NCBI GenBank assembly: GCA_963925035.1
Contig: CAWUSK010000012.1
Coordinates: 62,001-126,000 of the forward strand
Length of the DNA: 64,000 nt
From: UBA4466 sp963925035
Lineage (GTDB): Bacteria > Bacteroidota > Bacteroidia > Flavobacteriales_D > Crocinitomicaceae
Reading direction: 5' to 3'
The notes under the pieces were generated by a model. It was not told where the DNA came from, ran no database searches, and worked only from the letters and a program-made list of their open reading frames with translations. The position numbers were made by a program, and so were the translations under genes. Each line of letters begins with the position of its first letter. The first letter of the stretch is position 1. Positions 16,582 to 25,398 of this stretch are shown here, in pieces.

Positions 16582-17276
16582 TGGAGCTCGAAATTCTTTT
16601 TCAGGACGAACACTTAGTTGCGATAAATAAACCCCATGGTCTTTTGGTTCACCGATCCAAAATTGCAATGGACGCGGATGAATTTGCTATTCAAATATTG
16701 AGAGATCAAATTGGTCAACCCGTATATCCAGTTCATCGGTTAGACAGAAAAACATCTGGAATATTGGTGTTTGCCTTATCTCCAGAAATCAATTCCTTAA
16801 TGCAGCAGCAGTTTATGGACCGTAAAGTAGATAAGAAATACGTTGCTTTTGTTCGCGGTTATGCTGAAAGTCATGGAACAATTGATTATCCTCTGAAGAA
16901 AGAAAATGGAATTGAACAAGATGCTATCACACATTTTAAAACATTAAAGCGAGGTGAATTGCCTTTTCCTTCGGGCAAATTTGCATCATCAAGATACTCT
17001 TTAGTTGAATTGACGCCAGAAACTGGCCGCATGCATCAATTACGTAAACACATGGCACATATATTTCATCCAATCATTGGTGATCGGCCACATGGATGCA
17101 ACAAGCAAAACAAGCTTTTCTTAGAGCGATTAAACATGAATACGATGCTGCTTCATGCATTAGAACTAAGTTTTACACATCCTGTGACAAAGGATAAAAT
17201 TGAACTTAAAGCTTCCATTTTTAATGAATTCAAGCGCATATTAGAATTGGAAGAATTGTCACTAACTGCAGTGTAA
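16581..17276 (+). CDS. truC: tRNA pseudouridine(65) synthase TruC-like
   Basis: RluA-superfamily pseudouridine synthase, 231 aa. The catalytic aspartate is in PVHRLDRKTSGIL. The TruC-like pattern includes TIDYPLKKE, QDAITHFKTL, RYSLVELTPETGRMHQLRKHM and HPIIGDRPHGCNKQN, which together resemble TruC (uridine 65 of tRNA) more than RluC/RluD. No S4 domain is fused, as expected for TruC. It overlaps the O-methyltransferase stop by 1 nt, so translation is coupled. Confidence 0.85.
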   Translation: MELEILFQDEHLVAINKPHGLLVHRSKIAMDADEFAIQILRDQIGQPVYPVHRLDRKTSGILVFALSPEINSLMQQQFMDRKVDKKYVAFVRGYAESHGTIDYPLKKENGIEQDAITHFKTLKRGELPFPSGKFASSRYSLVELTPETGRMHQLRKHMAHIFHPIIGDRPHGCNKQNKLFLERLNMNTMLLHALELSFTHPVTKDKIELKASIFNEFKRILELEELSLTAV

Positions 17277-17293
17277 TTACAAACAAGTTTTAG

Positions 17294-17301
17294 TAAATTC
17301 G
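17294..17301 (+). promoter_or_regulatory. Promoter -7 box before threonine aldolase
   Basis: TAAATTCG matches TAnnTTCG. It directly precedes the possible TTG start at 17302. A transcript starting about 17305 could not use that TTG, which supports the ATG at 17323 as the real start. Confidence 0.4.
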
Positions 17302-17322
17302 TTGCGATTAAAAAAGATTCCA

Positions 17323-18342
17323 ATGATTGATTTTAGAAGCGATACGGTGACCAAGCCATCGAAAGAAATGCGAGAAGCAATGTTTAATGCTCCTGTTGGT
17401 GACGATGTTTTTGTAGAAGATCCAACAGTGAATGAATTAGAACATTTCACGTCTGATTTATTTGGAATGGAAGCAGCTATTTACTGTGCTTCGGGAACTC
17501 AAACAAATCAAATCGCGATCAACGTGCATGTTCAACCTGGTGGGGAAGTAATTACCAATGAGGACAGTCACATTTATAAATACGAGGGTGGAGGAATTTC
17601 AAAAAACTCTGGTGCTTCTGTTCGTTTAATTCGTGGCAACCGAGGCCGTTTGACTTTGGAAGATGTAGAGCAGTGGATCAATCCAGATGACGTTCATTTT
17701 CCAATAACACAACTGGTTAGTTTGGAGGACACTTCAAATAGAGGTGGAGGAGCCATTTACGATTTTGAGGAAATAAAGAAAATTAGCGCATTTTGTCGCC
17801 AAAATAATTTGCCCCTGCATTTAGATGGTGCACGTTTAATGAATGCGATGGTTGTCAACAGTGTTGATATAAAAGAATACGCTTCGCAATTTGATTCTAT
17901 TTCCCTTTGTTTATCGAAAGGACTTGGAGCACCTGTTGGTTCGCTGTTGATCGGTAAGAAAGATTTTATTAAGAAATCGAGACGTGTGCGAAAAGTGTTT
18001 GGTGGTGGTATGCGCCAAGCGGGAATTATTGCTGCTGGTGGATTATACGCTTTGAAAAACAACGTTGAACGATTAAAACTCGATCATTCCAATGCAAAAG
18101 CATTGGAAAGTACTTTAAATGAACTAACTTGGGTAAAAGAAGTTGTACCGGCAGATACAAATATTGTTGTTGCTATTTTAAATGACGCAAGTAAACGTGA
18201 TGAAATCATTGCGCGGTTAGCAGAAAAAGATATCAGAGTAATGGCATTTGGACCGGGTATGATTCGTTTTGTAACACATTTAGATATATCGAATGCAGAC
18301 ATTGATCAAACAATTTCTGTTTTAAAACAATTGAATTTTTGA
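17323..18342 (+). CDS. ltaE: Low-specificity L-threonine aldolase
   Basis: PLP enzyme of the beta-eliminating lyase/aldolase group splitting threonine to glycine and acetaldehyde; 339 aa from the ATG at 17323 (MIDFRSDTVTKPSKEM). The start fits both the conserved N-terminus and the promoter. Motifs are GDDVFVEDPTVNELE, CASGTQTNQIA, the PLP aspartate segment LPLHLDGARLMNA, and the PLP lysine in LCLSKGLGAPVGSLLIG. The stop overlaps the next gene's TTG start (TTGA, 18339-18342), linking it to a lipoprotein gene with no evident functional connection. Confidence 0.92.
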   Translation: MIDFRSDTVTKPSKEMREAMFNAPVGDDVFVEDPTVNELEHFTSDLFGMEAAIYCASGTQTNQIAINVHVQPGGEVITNEDSHIYKYEGGGISKNSGASVRLIRGNRGRLTLEDVEQWINPDDVHFPITQLVSLEDTSNRGGGAIYDFEEIKKISAFCRQNNLPLHLDGARLMNAMVVNSVDIKEYASQFDSISLCLSKGLGAPVGSLLIGKKDFIKKSRRVRKVFGGGMRQAGIIAAGGLYALKNNVERLKLDHSNAKALESTLNELTWVKEVVPADTNIVVAILNDASKRDEIIARLAEKDIRVMAFGPGMIRFVTHLDISNADIDQTISVLKQLNF

Positions 18343-18962
18343 AAAAACTAATACCTATATTGCTTTCGGTTATCGTTTTATCTTCTTGTGGAGGTGAGGA
18401 GAATGAAACAGTTGATTTAAAGGATATTATTGCTGAATCCGAACGTTACAACGAGGATTCTATGAATGTCAAAAATGACATTGATCCTAAAGATACATTA
18501 GCCATTCAGTTGAAAGAATTCAATGAAAATGGTTTGGTATTTAGCGAAATTAGTGCATTTGCAGACAAATACTTTCCTGATCGTTTCGGACCAATTACTA
18601 GCGAGAAATATGAGCTACAAAGTGAAGGGAATACTTTTCGCTTTATAGAGTGGAAATACCAAGATTCTACAAAGGTGATGAATGCTTTTTTCAATTGGAT
18701 GGACTGTTTCGGTGATAAATGTAAATCTATTTTTATTGGAGAAGAACGTTTGTTTCAAGCCAATCCATTTCAAATTTTAGTAAACGATAGTTCGCTTATT
18801 TTTATTGAGGGAATAGAATCATATGACTTTAAAATGTGGGAAAGTTACTTTGAGAATAAAGGATATCCGTTGGATTGGAATTATGTCATTGAACAACGAA
18901 AAAGAGGAAAAGCACATTGGTATAATTACATTGAGGAGAAAAAAACACCGTTCAAAAAATGA
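18339..18962 (+). CDS. Putative lipoprotein, unknown function
   Basis: 207 aa with a TTG start overlapping the threonine aldolase stop. The N-terminus KKLIPILLSVIVLSSCGG is a lipoprotein signal with lipobox LSSC (Cys at residue 17). The mature part is acidic then mixed, with a C-D-C-like pair (NWMDCFGDKCKS) and a WKYQDSTKV stretch. I do not recognise a domain. It overlaps the following gene by ATGA, so the three genes 17323-19282 form one unit. Confidence 0.65.
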   Translation: MKKLIPILLSVIVLSSCGGEENETVDLKDIIAESERYNEDSMNVKNDIDPKDTLAIQLKEFNENGLVFSEISAFADKYFPDRFGPITSEKYELQSEGNTFRFIEWKYQDSTKVMNAFFNWMDCFGDKCKSIFIGEERLFQANPFQILVNDSSLIFIEGIESYDFKMWESYFENKGYPLDWNYVIEQRKRGKAHWYNYIEEKKTPFKK

Positions 18963-19282
18963 AAATAGTAAACAGAGGTTACATAATAATAAGTCCTAAA
19001 CAACCATTTATAGATTGGGCAGTTTCTCAAGATGAAGAATACGAATTAGATGAATTCTCTGAGCCAAATGTGTATTTAATTGAGGAAGATTTCTTCGAAG
19101 ATGAGCCAGTAATCAAGGCAAACTTTAAGAAAATCTTCAAGAATGAACTAAATTCCGTTTCTGGCGAAGAAGAAATTTTCCCTGAAATTACAATAGAGAA
19201 TTTTGAATTATGGTTCAGCTATATTTTAGGAAATATGGTTTTCGACGCCGAAAAAGGGAAATTAGAAGGGGAGAAGATTTAA
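18959..19282 (+). CDS. Conserved-looking acidic hypothetical protein (107 aa)
   Basis: Small cytosolic protein, rich in Asp/Glu (DEEYELDEF, EEDFFEDEP), with no signal peptide or membrane helix. ATG overlaps the upstream stop (ATGA at 18959-18962). The hydrophobic C-terminal segment FELWFSYILGNMVFDAEKG suggests a folded core. I recall similar proteins in other Flavobacteriales genomes but cannot name a function. It is the last gene of the ltaE unit. Confidence 0.6.
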   Translation: MKIVNRGYIIISPKQPFIDWAVSQDEEYELDEFSEPNVYLIEEDFFEDEPVIKANFKKIFKNELNSVSGEEEIFPEITIENFELWFSYILGNMVFDAEKGKLEGEKI

Positions 19283-19337
19283 ATCCCAATTTGTATTACT
19301 AACTAGTAAATTGGATAATAAACCTTAGCTTCATGAA

Positions 19338-19936
19338 TTGCACAGAGGAATATTGAAAACCTCTTTATTTTATTATTATTCTATTGAAACATTAAAGAAC
19401 ACAATCACGCTATTTGCATTAATAAGCGCAATCGTATTTAGTTTTAATTCATTTGGACAAGATGATAAAGCGCTGAAGAAAAAAGATCGCTTAATGTCTA
19501 AAGCAATCAAACACAACAAAAAAATCCCTTGGTTAACTTATTTTGTCCATTCAGGAGATAGCCTAATTCAATTATTTAATGTTTCAGTCAAAAAGAAGCT
19601 TCAGGAGTGGAAATTATTGGTTTTGAAACAACGCTGGATAGCTTAAAATTAGAAGTTTACATCTCATAAGAGAAAGATCCGTATCTCAGATATAAGGAGG
19701 ATAAGGATAAATTGAACGTAAATCAAATTCACTTGTTTGTGAATGGTTTTACATCTAATAATGGAAAAATAGTTATTCTTCAATCTAATACCTATAAATA
19801 TCTTTTGTTTGAACAAAGTAGGATGAATCTGAAGCCTTGGGTTATAATCACGATTGCAACTGCTGGAGGTGTTGCAATTTTAACGTTTGTTATAGTTAAA
19901 ATAATCGCGGCTTTGGATAATATCAGTTTGAGTTGA
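19338..19936 (+). pseudogene. Broken gene for a secreted or membrane protein (about 190 aa)
   Basis: Two reading frames together describe one protein. The first (from 19338) has a signal-like segment ending in SFNSFGQ and continues to FNVSVKKK. At the AAAAA run near 19590 the sense switches by one base to the frame KEASGVEIIGFETTLDSL. That frame runs to an in-frame TAA (19667-19669) and continues beyond it as EKDPYLRYKEDKDKLNVNQ to a C-terminal membrane helix (PWVIITIATAGG...). So at least one frameshift and one nonsense codon are present. The original had an exported N-terminus and a C-terminal TM anchor; the family is not recognised. No functional product is expected, though the 5' part could still make a short exported peptide. 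Confidence 0.6.
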
Positions 19937-19974
19937 TTATTTATTAAAGTCACTCGTTGCCATAACGCACTGCA

Positions 19975-20427
19975 TCAGCACTTCTCAATCAACACCGCAT
20001 TGTAATAGTTAGGGTCTTGCGAAACATTTTCTGTAACCCATTCTGGCAGTTCAAACTTTTCATTTTCAGACTTAACCTCCAATTCAGCTAGAATTAATCC
20101 ATCCAATGGCCCTTCAAAAACGTCTACCTCCCAAGTGTGTTTTCCTAACGGAATTTCGTAGCGTATTTTGCGAATGTTCTTTTTCGTGAAGTTTGAAATA
20201 ATTTCTTCGGCATCTTTCAATGGAATCTCATATTCAAATTCTTTACGTGTAATTCCAATTGTTTCCCCTTTTATCGTTAAGAAACCTTTTGCACCTTTTA
20301 TTCGAATTCGAACAACACATTCTTTTGAGTTATGTATAAAACCTTGAACAATCAATTCGCCTTCAGGTTTGTTAATTGTTTCCCATCTCTTGGTGTCAAC
20401 GAGGTATTTGTATTCAATTTCGTCCAT
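19975..20427 (-). CDS. CYTH-domain protein (triphosphate tunnel metalloenzyme)
   Basis: 150 aa, a single CYTH domain of the ygiF/inorganic triphosphatase and NeuTTM group. The N-terminal signature MDEIEYKYLV contains the ExExK metal/phosphate motif. The alternating charged strands that line the tunnel follow (VVRIRIKGAKGFLTIKGE, RKEFEYEIP, RKIRYEIPLGKHTWEVDVFEG, LILAELEVKSE). The likely activity is hydrolysis of inorganic triphosphate or a nucleoside triphosphate; the substrate is not decidable. The ATG overlaps the upstream gene's stop by one base (TAATG). Confidence 0.85.
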   Translation of the reverse strand: MDEIEYKYLVDTKRWETINKPEGELIVQGFIHNSKECVVRIRIKGAKGFLTIKGETIGITRKEFEYEIPLKDAEEIISNFTKKNIRKIRYEIPLGKHTWEVDVFEGPLDGLILAELEVKSENEKFELPEWVTENVSQDPNYYNAVLIEKC

Positions 20428-20855
20428 TATCCCATTGAGCCGATAAAGCCAAATTTATTCTTTGTTTTCTTCAATAATAGCGATTTTAATAAATCATGTT
20501 CACCATCTCTTATTCTAAAGATGTACTCAAATAAACCGTCCCCTTGTTGCACAATTTCGGCGACTTCAACTTTTAAAATATTGGCATATAGTGTATTGAC
20601 ATATTCATTAGTCATCATATCAACTCCGCCAAATAGTTCGTTAATGAACTGCTCTTTTCTCACTTCTAGAAATTTTAGTTGTTCTTTTCGGTAGTCTTTA
20701 TCAGTAAACTTAAGAGTAGCATTTTGATCATTTGACTCTATATAAGCAATAAATTGGTTTACAAAAGCGATTTGCTCCTTAGATATTTCTTGCGTGAATA
20801 CACCTTTTGAAACCAGTGTAAGAGCAAAACTCATCACGAAGCGAATGTTTTTCAT
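20427..20855 (-). CDS. Secreted hypothetical protein (142 aa)
   Basis: The N-terminus MKNIRFVMSFALTLVSKGVFTQ is a signal peptide, giving a mature protein of about 120 aa. The mature part is charged and helical (KDYRKEQLKFLEVRKEQF) with a C-terminal beta-rich end (LFEYIFRIRDGEHDLLK). No family is recognised. It is translationally coupled to the CYTH gene (1-nt overlap). A TACCTTAG box (20860-20867, minus strand) ends 4 nt before the ATG, so the mRNA may be leaderless. Confidence 0.6.
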   Translation of the reverse strand: MKNIRFVMSFALTLVSKGVFTQEISKEQIAFVNQFIAYIESNDQNATLKFTDKDYRKEQLKFLEVRKEQFINELFGGVDMMTNEYVNTLYANILKVEVAEIVQQGDGLFEYIFRIRDGEHDLLKSLLLKKTKNKFGFIGSMG

Positions 20856-20884
20856 GTCACTAAGGTAAGTAATTCTCTTTTGAC

Positions 20885-20914
20885 TTGATTCAAATCATAA
20901 ATCAATTATCTTCG
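20885..20914 (+). promoter_or_regulatory. Promoter immediately before the NodB-like gene
   Basis: TTG (20885-20887), a 19-bp spacer, then TATCTTCG (20907-20914), the same spacing as the ilv promoter. Only five bases separate the box from the GTG start at 20920, so transcription would begin about at the start codon. Confidence 0.6.
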
Positions 20915-20919
20915 TAACT

Positions 20920-21897
20920 GTGAAGATTTATTTAACATTCGATTACGAACTATTTTTTGGAGAAAATTCAGGAACTGTTCTAAAATGCATGCTAGAACCA
21001 ACAAATCTGTTGTTTGAATTAGCAGTAAACAAGAACGTTCATTACACTTTTTTTGTGGATGTAGGTTACCTCATTAATGCTGATAATTACAGTGAATTAA
21101 ACTCGGAAGTAAATGATGTTAAAACGCAAATATTAAAGATGTTAGCATTAGGACACTCTGTTCAATTACATATTCACCCGCATTGGGAAAAGGCAACTTG
21201 GGCGAATGGGAAGTGGAAAATGAATGTTGATGGAAATTATAAATTAGCTGACTTTTCGGCTGAAGATAGAACATCAATAATTACGCGTTACTCAAGTTAT
21301 TTGGAGAGGTTGATTGGTACAAAAGTGAACACTTTCCGAGCTGGTGGTTGGTGTATTCAACCCTTTTCAGAATTAATGGATAATTTCAAAAAGATTGGAA
21401 TTGTAAATGATTCGAGTGTTATTGAAGGTGGATTTTTACAAACGAAGAACTATAACGTTGATTTTACAGATGCTCCAAAGAAGTCGAAATATTGTTTTTC
21501 TGAAGATGTGTGTATTGAAAATGAAAACGGAAGTTTTACAGAGTATCCAATTACTTCTTTCAGATATAGGCCTTCTTTTTATTGGTGGTTGTACGGTCTT
21601 GGAAAATTGTTCCCAAGTAAACATAAAATGATTGGAGATGGGACTTTTTTAAGTCAAGGAGGAAGAAAATGGTACGTGCTTTTCAATTATTCTAATCACC
21701 ACATTTCTACCGACGGTTATTTTGCTAAAAAACTGAACGCCGGATTAGAAAAGTCGATTAATTTGAATCATGAAGAAATGGTGATTATTGGGCATCCAAA
21801 AGGAAATACAAACTATTCAATCGTGAAATTGAAAAAGTTTATCGATAAAAATGCTCTGAAACATGAATTCACATCATTTGTAAATACAAAGCCGTAA
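20920..21897 (+). CDS. NodB-like polysaccharide deacetylase family protein
   Basis: 325 aa, GTG start, no signal peptide. The first strand KIYLTFDYELFFG carries the catalytic/metal aspartate of the NodB fold. The metal histidines are in SVQLHIHPHW, and FRAGGWC matches the motif 3 region. The C-terminal third (FRYRPSFYWWLYGLGKLFP, IIGHPKG) resembles deacetylase-like proteins of capsule and O-antigen loci. The likely role is de-N- or de-O-acetylation of a cytosolic lipid-linked sugar or envelope glycan. The next gene is a CapD-like dehydratase, which fits a surface polysaccharide function. Confidence 0.75.
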   Translation: MKIYLTFDYELFFGENSGTVLKCMLEPTNLLFELAVNKNVHYTFFVDVGYLINADNYSELNSEVNDVKTQILKMLALGHSVQLHIHPHWEKATWANGKWKMNVDGNYKLADFSAEDRTSIITRYSSYLERLIGTKVNTFRAGGWCIQPFSELMDNFKKIGIVNDSSVIEGGFLQTKNYNVDFTDAPKKSKYCFSEDVCIENENGSFTEYPITSFRYRPSFYWWLYGLGKLFPSKHKMIGDGTFLSQGGRKWYVLFNYSNHHISTDGYFAKKLNAGLEKSINLNHEEMVIIGHPKGNTNYSIVKLKKFIDKNALKHEFTSFVNTKP

Positions 21898-21916
21898 TCT
21901 TACTACGCTTAATTCT

Positions 21917-21924
21917 TATATTTG
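21917..21924 (+). promoter_or_regulatory. Promoter -7 box before the CapD-like gene
   Basis: TATATTTG, an exact TAnnTTTG match, ending 3 nt before the ATG at 21928. No TTG is found at the ideal distance; one at 21888-21890 is 26 bp away. It predicts a leaderless mRNA. Confidence 0.45.
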
Positions 21925-21927
21925 TTT

Positions 21928-23808
21928 ATGCTTTTGCCAAAATCAAATACCCATCGCTGGATAATCATTGTAATTGACATGTTAATGTCATTGGTGTCAC
22001 TTACTTTCGCCTACTTAATTCGTTTTGATTTAAAGGCGGATGCGATGTTAATTCAAATGGAGTGGGAGATATTATCGAAATCAATTTTGGTGTATTTCGC
22101 GGTAAAATTCATAGTCTTTTTTCTGTTTAAAATCCACAAAGGGTTAGTCAGACATACTTCAACTGAAGATATGCGAAGAATTATTCTTGCATCAATGGTT
22201 AGTTCATTCGCATTCTTGGTTTTAGGAATGTTACGTTTCTATTTCTACGACGGTTACTTTTTATTCCCTATGTCAGTCTTGATGATTGAATTTCTTTCTT
22301 CCACTGTTTTAATGTTGGGTGGCAGATTTGCTATTAAATTGATGTATTTAGAGTCAATTAAATCGAAAGACATTGAGGAAAAGGTATTGATTTATGGAGC
22401 AGGAATTTCAGGGCTAATTACGAAAAGAACCATTGAAAAGGATATTAATAATGCTCAGAAAATAGTTGGATTTATAGATGACAATGCAAAACTAACAGGA
22501 AATAGGTTAGAAGGTATTACTATTTATCCAACAAGTGATTTAGAGAAAATTTTAAAGAAAGAAGGCGTCAACCTAGTTATTATCGCAATTCAATCTCCCG
22601 ATAACGAGAGGAAGAACAAAGTGGTTGAAGAATGTTTGCGTTTAAAAATACAAGTTAAAAAGGTACCTACAACGAAGAGTTGGACCAATGGTGAGTTTTC
22701 TGCAAAGCAGATTTCTAAAATAAACATTAATGACCTTTTGGGACGAAAGACTATCGTGCTTGATGAAGACAAGATTCAAGAAGAATTAAAAGAAAGAGTT
22801 ATTTTAATATCGGGAGCTGCGGGTTCTATTGGAAGCGGTTTAGTAAGACAGTTGGCTGTTTATAATCCAGTGAAGTTGATTATGCTCGACCAAGCTGAAT
22901 CGCCCTTATATGATATTCATAACGAATTAAAAGATGACTTTCCGAATGTAGATTTTGAAGTCGTGATAGGTGATATCAGAAATTTTGAGCGAATGAAAAA
23001 TTTGTTTGAGAAATTCAAACCAACATACGTATTTCATGCTGCTGCCTATAAGCACGTACCTTTAATGGAGGATAATCCTTCTGAAGCAATATTAACAAAT
23101 GTTTTTGGAACGCGAAATTTAGTTGACTTAGCTGTCAGCAATAAAGTCGATAAGTTTGTTATGATTTCTACGGATAAGGCAGTGAATCCTACGAATGTGA
23201 TGGGCGCTTCCAAAAGAATTGCAGAGATTTACGCACAACGTGCAAATTCAACTTCAGAAACTAAATTTATTACAACACGCTTTGGAAATGTATTAGGTTC
23301 AAACGGTTCGGTAATTCCATTGTTTCAGCGTCAAATAGATCAAGGTGGACCAATTACCGTAACAGACGAACGCATTACACGTTTTTTCATGACGATACCA
23401 GAAGCTTGCCAATTGGTTTTGGAAGCAGGGTCAATGGGAATTGGCGGGGAAATTTTCGTGTTTGACATGGGCAAATCGGTGAAGATTGTTGATTTGGCTA
23501 AGAAAATGATTCAATTGAGCGGTTTAGAACTGGAGAAAGACATTCAGATCAAATTTACAGGACTGCGTCCAGGAGAAAAGTTGTACGAGGAATTATTAGC
23601 GAAAGAAGAAAATACGATGACGACTCACCACCCTCAAATTCTTATTGCAAAAACACGAGAAGAGGATGAGATTCAAATTCAACGTGTACAAGAATTGGTT
23701 GACTTGTTTAATTCGCAAGACAATGATTCTATTGTTCAGAAAATGAAGGAAATTGTTCCAGAGTTTATTAGTAACAACTCACCCTACGAAAAATTGGATA
23801 AACGATGA
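21928..23808 (+). CDS. CapD/WbpM-type UDP-N-acetylglucosamine 4,6-dehydratase
   Basis: Membrane-bound nucleotide-sugar dehydratase, 626 aa, start ATG 21928 (MLLPKSNTHRW) because the in-frame TTG at 21922 lies inside the promoter box. Four hydrophobic segments occupy residues about 10-125. A first Rossmann domain follows (VLIYGAGISGLIT, about 155), then the catalytic SDR domain with ISGAAGSIGSGLVRQ (about 290) and HAAAYKHVPLMEDNP. The active site reads STDKAVNPTNVMGASKR: methionine takes the place of the usual SDR tyrosine, the SMK triad known for the large WbpM subfamily. The product would be a 4-keto-6-deoxy sugar nucleotide for surface glycans. The stop overlaps the next ATG (ATGA). Confidence 0.9.
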   Translation: MLLPKSNTHRWIIIVIDMLMSLVSLTFAYLIRFDLKADAMLIQMEWEILSKSILVYFAVKFIVFFLFKIHKGLVRHTSTEDMRRIILASMVSSFAFLVLGMLRFYFYDGYFLFPMSVLMIEFLSSTVLMLGGRFAIKLMYLESIKSKDIEEKVLIYGAGISGLITKRTIEKDINNAQKIVGFIDDNAKLTGNRLEGITIYPTSDLEKILKKEGVNLVIIAIQSPDNERKNKVVEECLRLKIQVKKVPTTKSWTNGEFSAKQISKININDLLGRKTIVLDEDKIQEELKERVILISGAAGSIGSGLVRQLAVYNPVKLIMLDQAESPLYDIHNELKDDFPNVDFEVVIGDIRNFERMKNLFEKFKPTYVFHAAAYKHVPLMEDNPSEAILTNVFGTRNLVDLAVSNKVDKFVMISTDKAVNPTNVMGASKRIAEIYAQRANSTSETKFITTRFGNVLGSNGSVIPLFQRQIDQGGPITVTDERITRFFMTIPEACQLVLEAGSMGIGGEIFVFDMGKSVKIVDLAKKMIQLSGLELEKDIQIKFTGLRPGEKLYEELLAKEENTMTTHHPQILIAKTREEDEIQIQRVQELVDLFNSQDNDSIVQKMKEIVPEFISNNSPYEKLDKR

Positions 23809-24203
23809 TAGAGCCAGTAAAAATTCAAGTTAGATTTTCAGATATTGACGTGATGGGTCATGTCAACAATGCTGTTTATTTAAATTATTTCGAAACTGCA
23901 AGAATGCATTATTTCCATCAATTACTTGGAGGAGATTGGAATTGGACAACAGACGGTATTATATTGTTACGCAATGAAATTGACTACGTCAAATCAGTTC
24001 TGTTGACGCATTCACCAATGATAAAAATAGCTGTAGAGAAAATTGGAGGTAAAAGTTTTGCATTGAGTTATGAGCTTACGGTTGATGATTTCGTTTATAC
24101 TAGGGGTAAGTCGACAATGGTTTGCTTCAATTATAAACAACAATCAACAGTAGAAATTCCTGAAATACTTCGATCGAAATTGGAAGAACTGATTGTGGAA
24201 TAA
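23805..24203 (+). CDS. Hotdog acyl-CoA thioesterase (YbgC/FadM-like)
   Basis: 132 aa, 4HBT fold. The signature VRFSDIDVMGHVNNAVYLNYFETAR contains the catalytic aspartate and the GHVNN turn of YbgC/FadM enzymes (quoted in part: DIDVMGHVNN). It probably hydrolyses an acyl-CoA or acyl-ACP. The ATG overlaps the CapD-like gene's stop (23805-23808), so they are co-translated, although no pathway link is obvious. Confidence 0.85.
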   Translation: MIEPVKIQVRFSDIDVMGHVNNAVYLNYFETARMHYFHQLLGGDWNWTTDGIILLRNEIDYVKSVLLTHSPMIKIAVEKIGGKSFALSYELTVDDFVYTRGKSTMVCFNYKQQSTVEIPEILRSKLEELIVE

Positions 24204-24235
24204 TACTTGCATTGAAAAGAAAAAACTATAGAACT

Positions 24236-25279
24236 ATGAAAGTTATCATGATATTCATTTTGAGCGTATTCGCATTTAGTGTTTCTGCTCAGATACCTGA
24301 AGTTAAAGAACAGAAAAAATGCTATTTAAAGTACGATGAAAACGGCAATGAAATTAAAGGAAAGCCTCGTTATTCAGCATGGGAATGTGGTAAGTTAGTT
24401 GGCGTTGTAGATTGTAATCAGCGTTTAGAGTTCGATGAAAGTTCAGATATGATTTATTTGAAAAACGACGACTTGGTAAATTCTGAAGGTGGAAACAAGC
24501 CTTTTACTGGAACCTGTGAAACTTGTCATATGAATGGAACCTTGGAGCGTCGTGTAAGTTTTGTGAACGGGAAACAAAACGGAATTGACACAACAACTTA
24601 TAATTCAGGTTGCATGCAGGTTGTGCGCAATCATATTCAAGGAGTGGAATCTGGGCAGTGGTTGTATTATTATGACAGTACGCAAATGTTAGCCTGGGAA
24701 ATGAATTACATGATGGGCGAATTACACGGGAGACAAATCTATTTCAAAGCAAACGGCGATACTACGAAATGGGAAAATTATGAGAACGGAATTTTGCACG
24801 GAATTAAGAGAACCTATTACCCATACTCCAAAATTAAAAATGAAATAACATACAATCACGGTGTTTTTGAAGGGAAGTTTAAGATTTTTAATCTTGAAGG
24901 TGTTGTGATTGAAGAGCTGAATTACACGCAAGGAAAAAAAGACGATGAGTGCAAGTATTTTTACGACGATGGTAAACCATTAAAAATTGAGCATTGGACA
25001 GTTGGTGTTAAAAATGGAGATTTTAAAATGTTTTACTATGACGGTTTCGTTCAGACCACAGAAAATTATAAAAAAGGCCTAAAAGAAGGTGCTTTTGAAG
25101 AGTTTTATCCTGATGGAAAATTAAAGCACAATCGAATATTCAAAAAAGACGAACTCCTTGAAGAATACAAATACGATCAACACGGAAGAGAAACGTACGC
25201 ATTTCCAGTTCGTGTAAAAGAAGACGAAGAAGACGACGAAGCCCCAACAATGGATGGAAAGAAAAAGAAAAACAAATGA
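24236..25279 (+). CDS. Secreted MORN-repeat-like (YwqK-type) protein
   Basis: 347 aa from the ATG at 24236. The earlier in-frame TTG at 24212 adds eight lysine-rich residues in front of a good signal peptide (MKVIMIFILSVFAFSVSAQ). The mature protein has a Cys-containing N-terminal part (FTGTCETCHMNGT), then a series of about 20-residue repeats of the MORN variant type, each with a Y-x-DG-x-L or N-G pattern (KNGDFKMFYYDG, LKEGAFEEFYPDGKLKHN). The tail is acidic then lysine-rich (EDEEDDEAP). It is exported to the periplasm or surface; the function of this family is not known. It overlaps the next small ORF by ATGA. Confidence 0.75.
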   Translation: MKVIMIFILSVFAFSVSAQIPEVKEQKKCYLKYDENGNEIKGKPRYSAWECGKLVGVVDCNQRLEFDESSDMIYLKNDDLVNSEGGNKPFTGTCETCHMNGTLERRVSFVNGKQNGIDTTTYNSGCMQVVRNHIQGVESGQWLYYYDSTQMLAWEMNYMMGELHGRQIYFKANGDTTKWENYENGILHGIKRTYYPYSKIKNEITYNHGVFEGKFKIFNLEGVVIEELNYTQGKKDDECKYFYDDGKPLKIEHWTVGVKNGDFKMFYYDGFVQTTENYKKGLKEGAFEEFYPDGKLKHNRIFKKDELLEEYKYDQHGRETYAFPVRVKEDEEDDEAPTMDGKKKKNK

Positions 25280-25398
25280 TCTTGCTGGTATTTAAAAAAC
25301 TGAAATTTAAAGATCACAAAAGTATAGTTGTACTTAATTCTCCGAAGGAGTTTTATTCGATTCTTTCCGAAGAAGGATTGAATAAGAAAAAGAATTAA
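25276..25398 (+). CDS. Small protein (40 aa), possible 5' remnant of a longer gene
   Basis: ATG at 25276 overlaps the MORN-like gene's stop (ATGA), and TAA is at 25396-25398. The peptide contains LKFKDHKSIVVLNSPKEF followed by YSILSEEGLNKKKN. This looks like the N-terminal strand-turn of a small globular protein that then stops in a lysine-rich end. It could be a truncated leftover or a real short protein; I cannot name it. It overlaps the convergent cyclo-ligase stop by 4 nt. Confidence 0.45.
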   Translation: MILLVFKKLKFKDHKSIVVLNSPKEFYSILSEEGLNKKKN

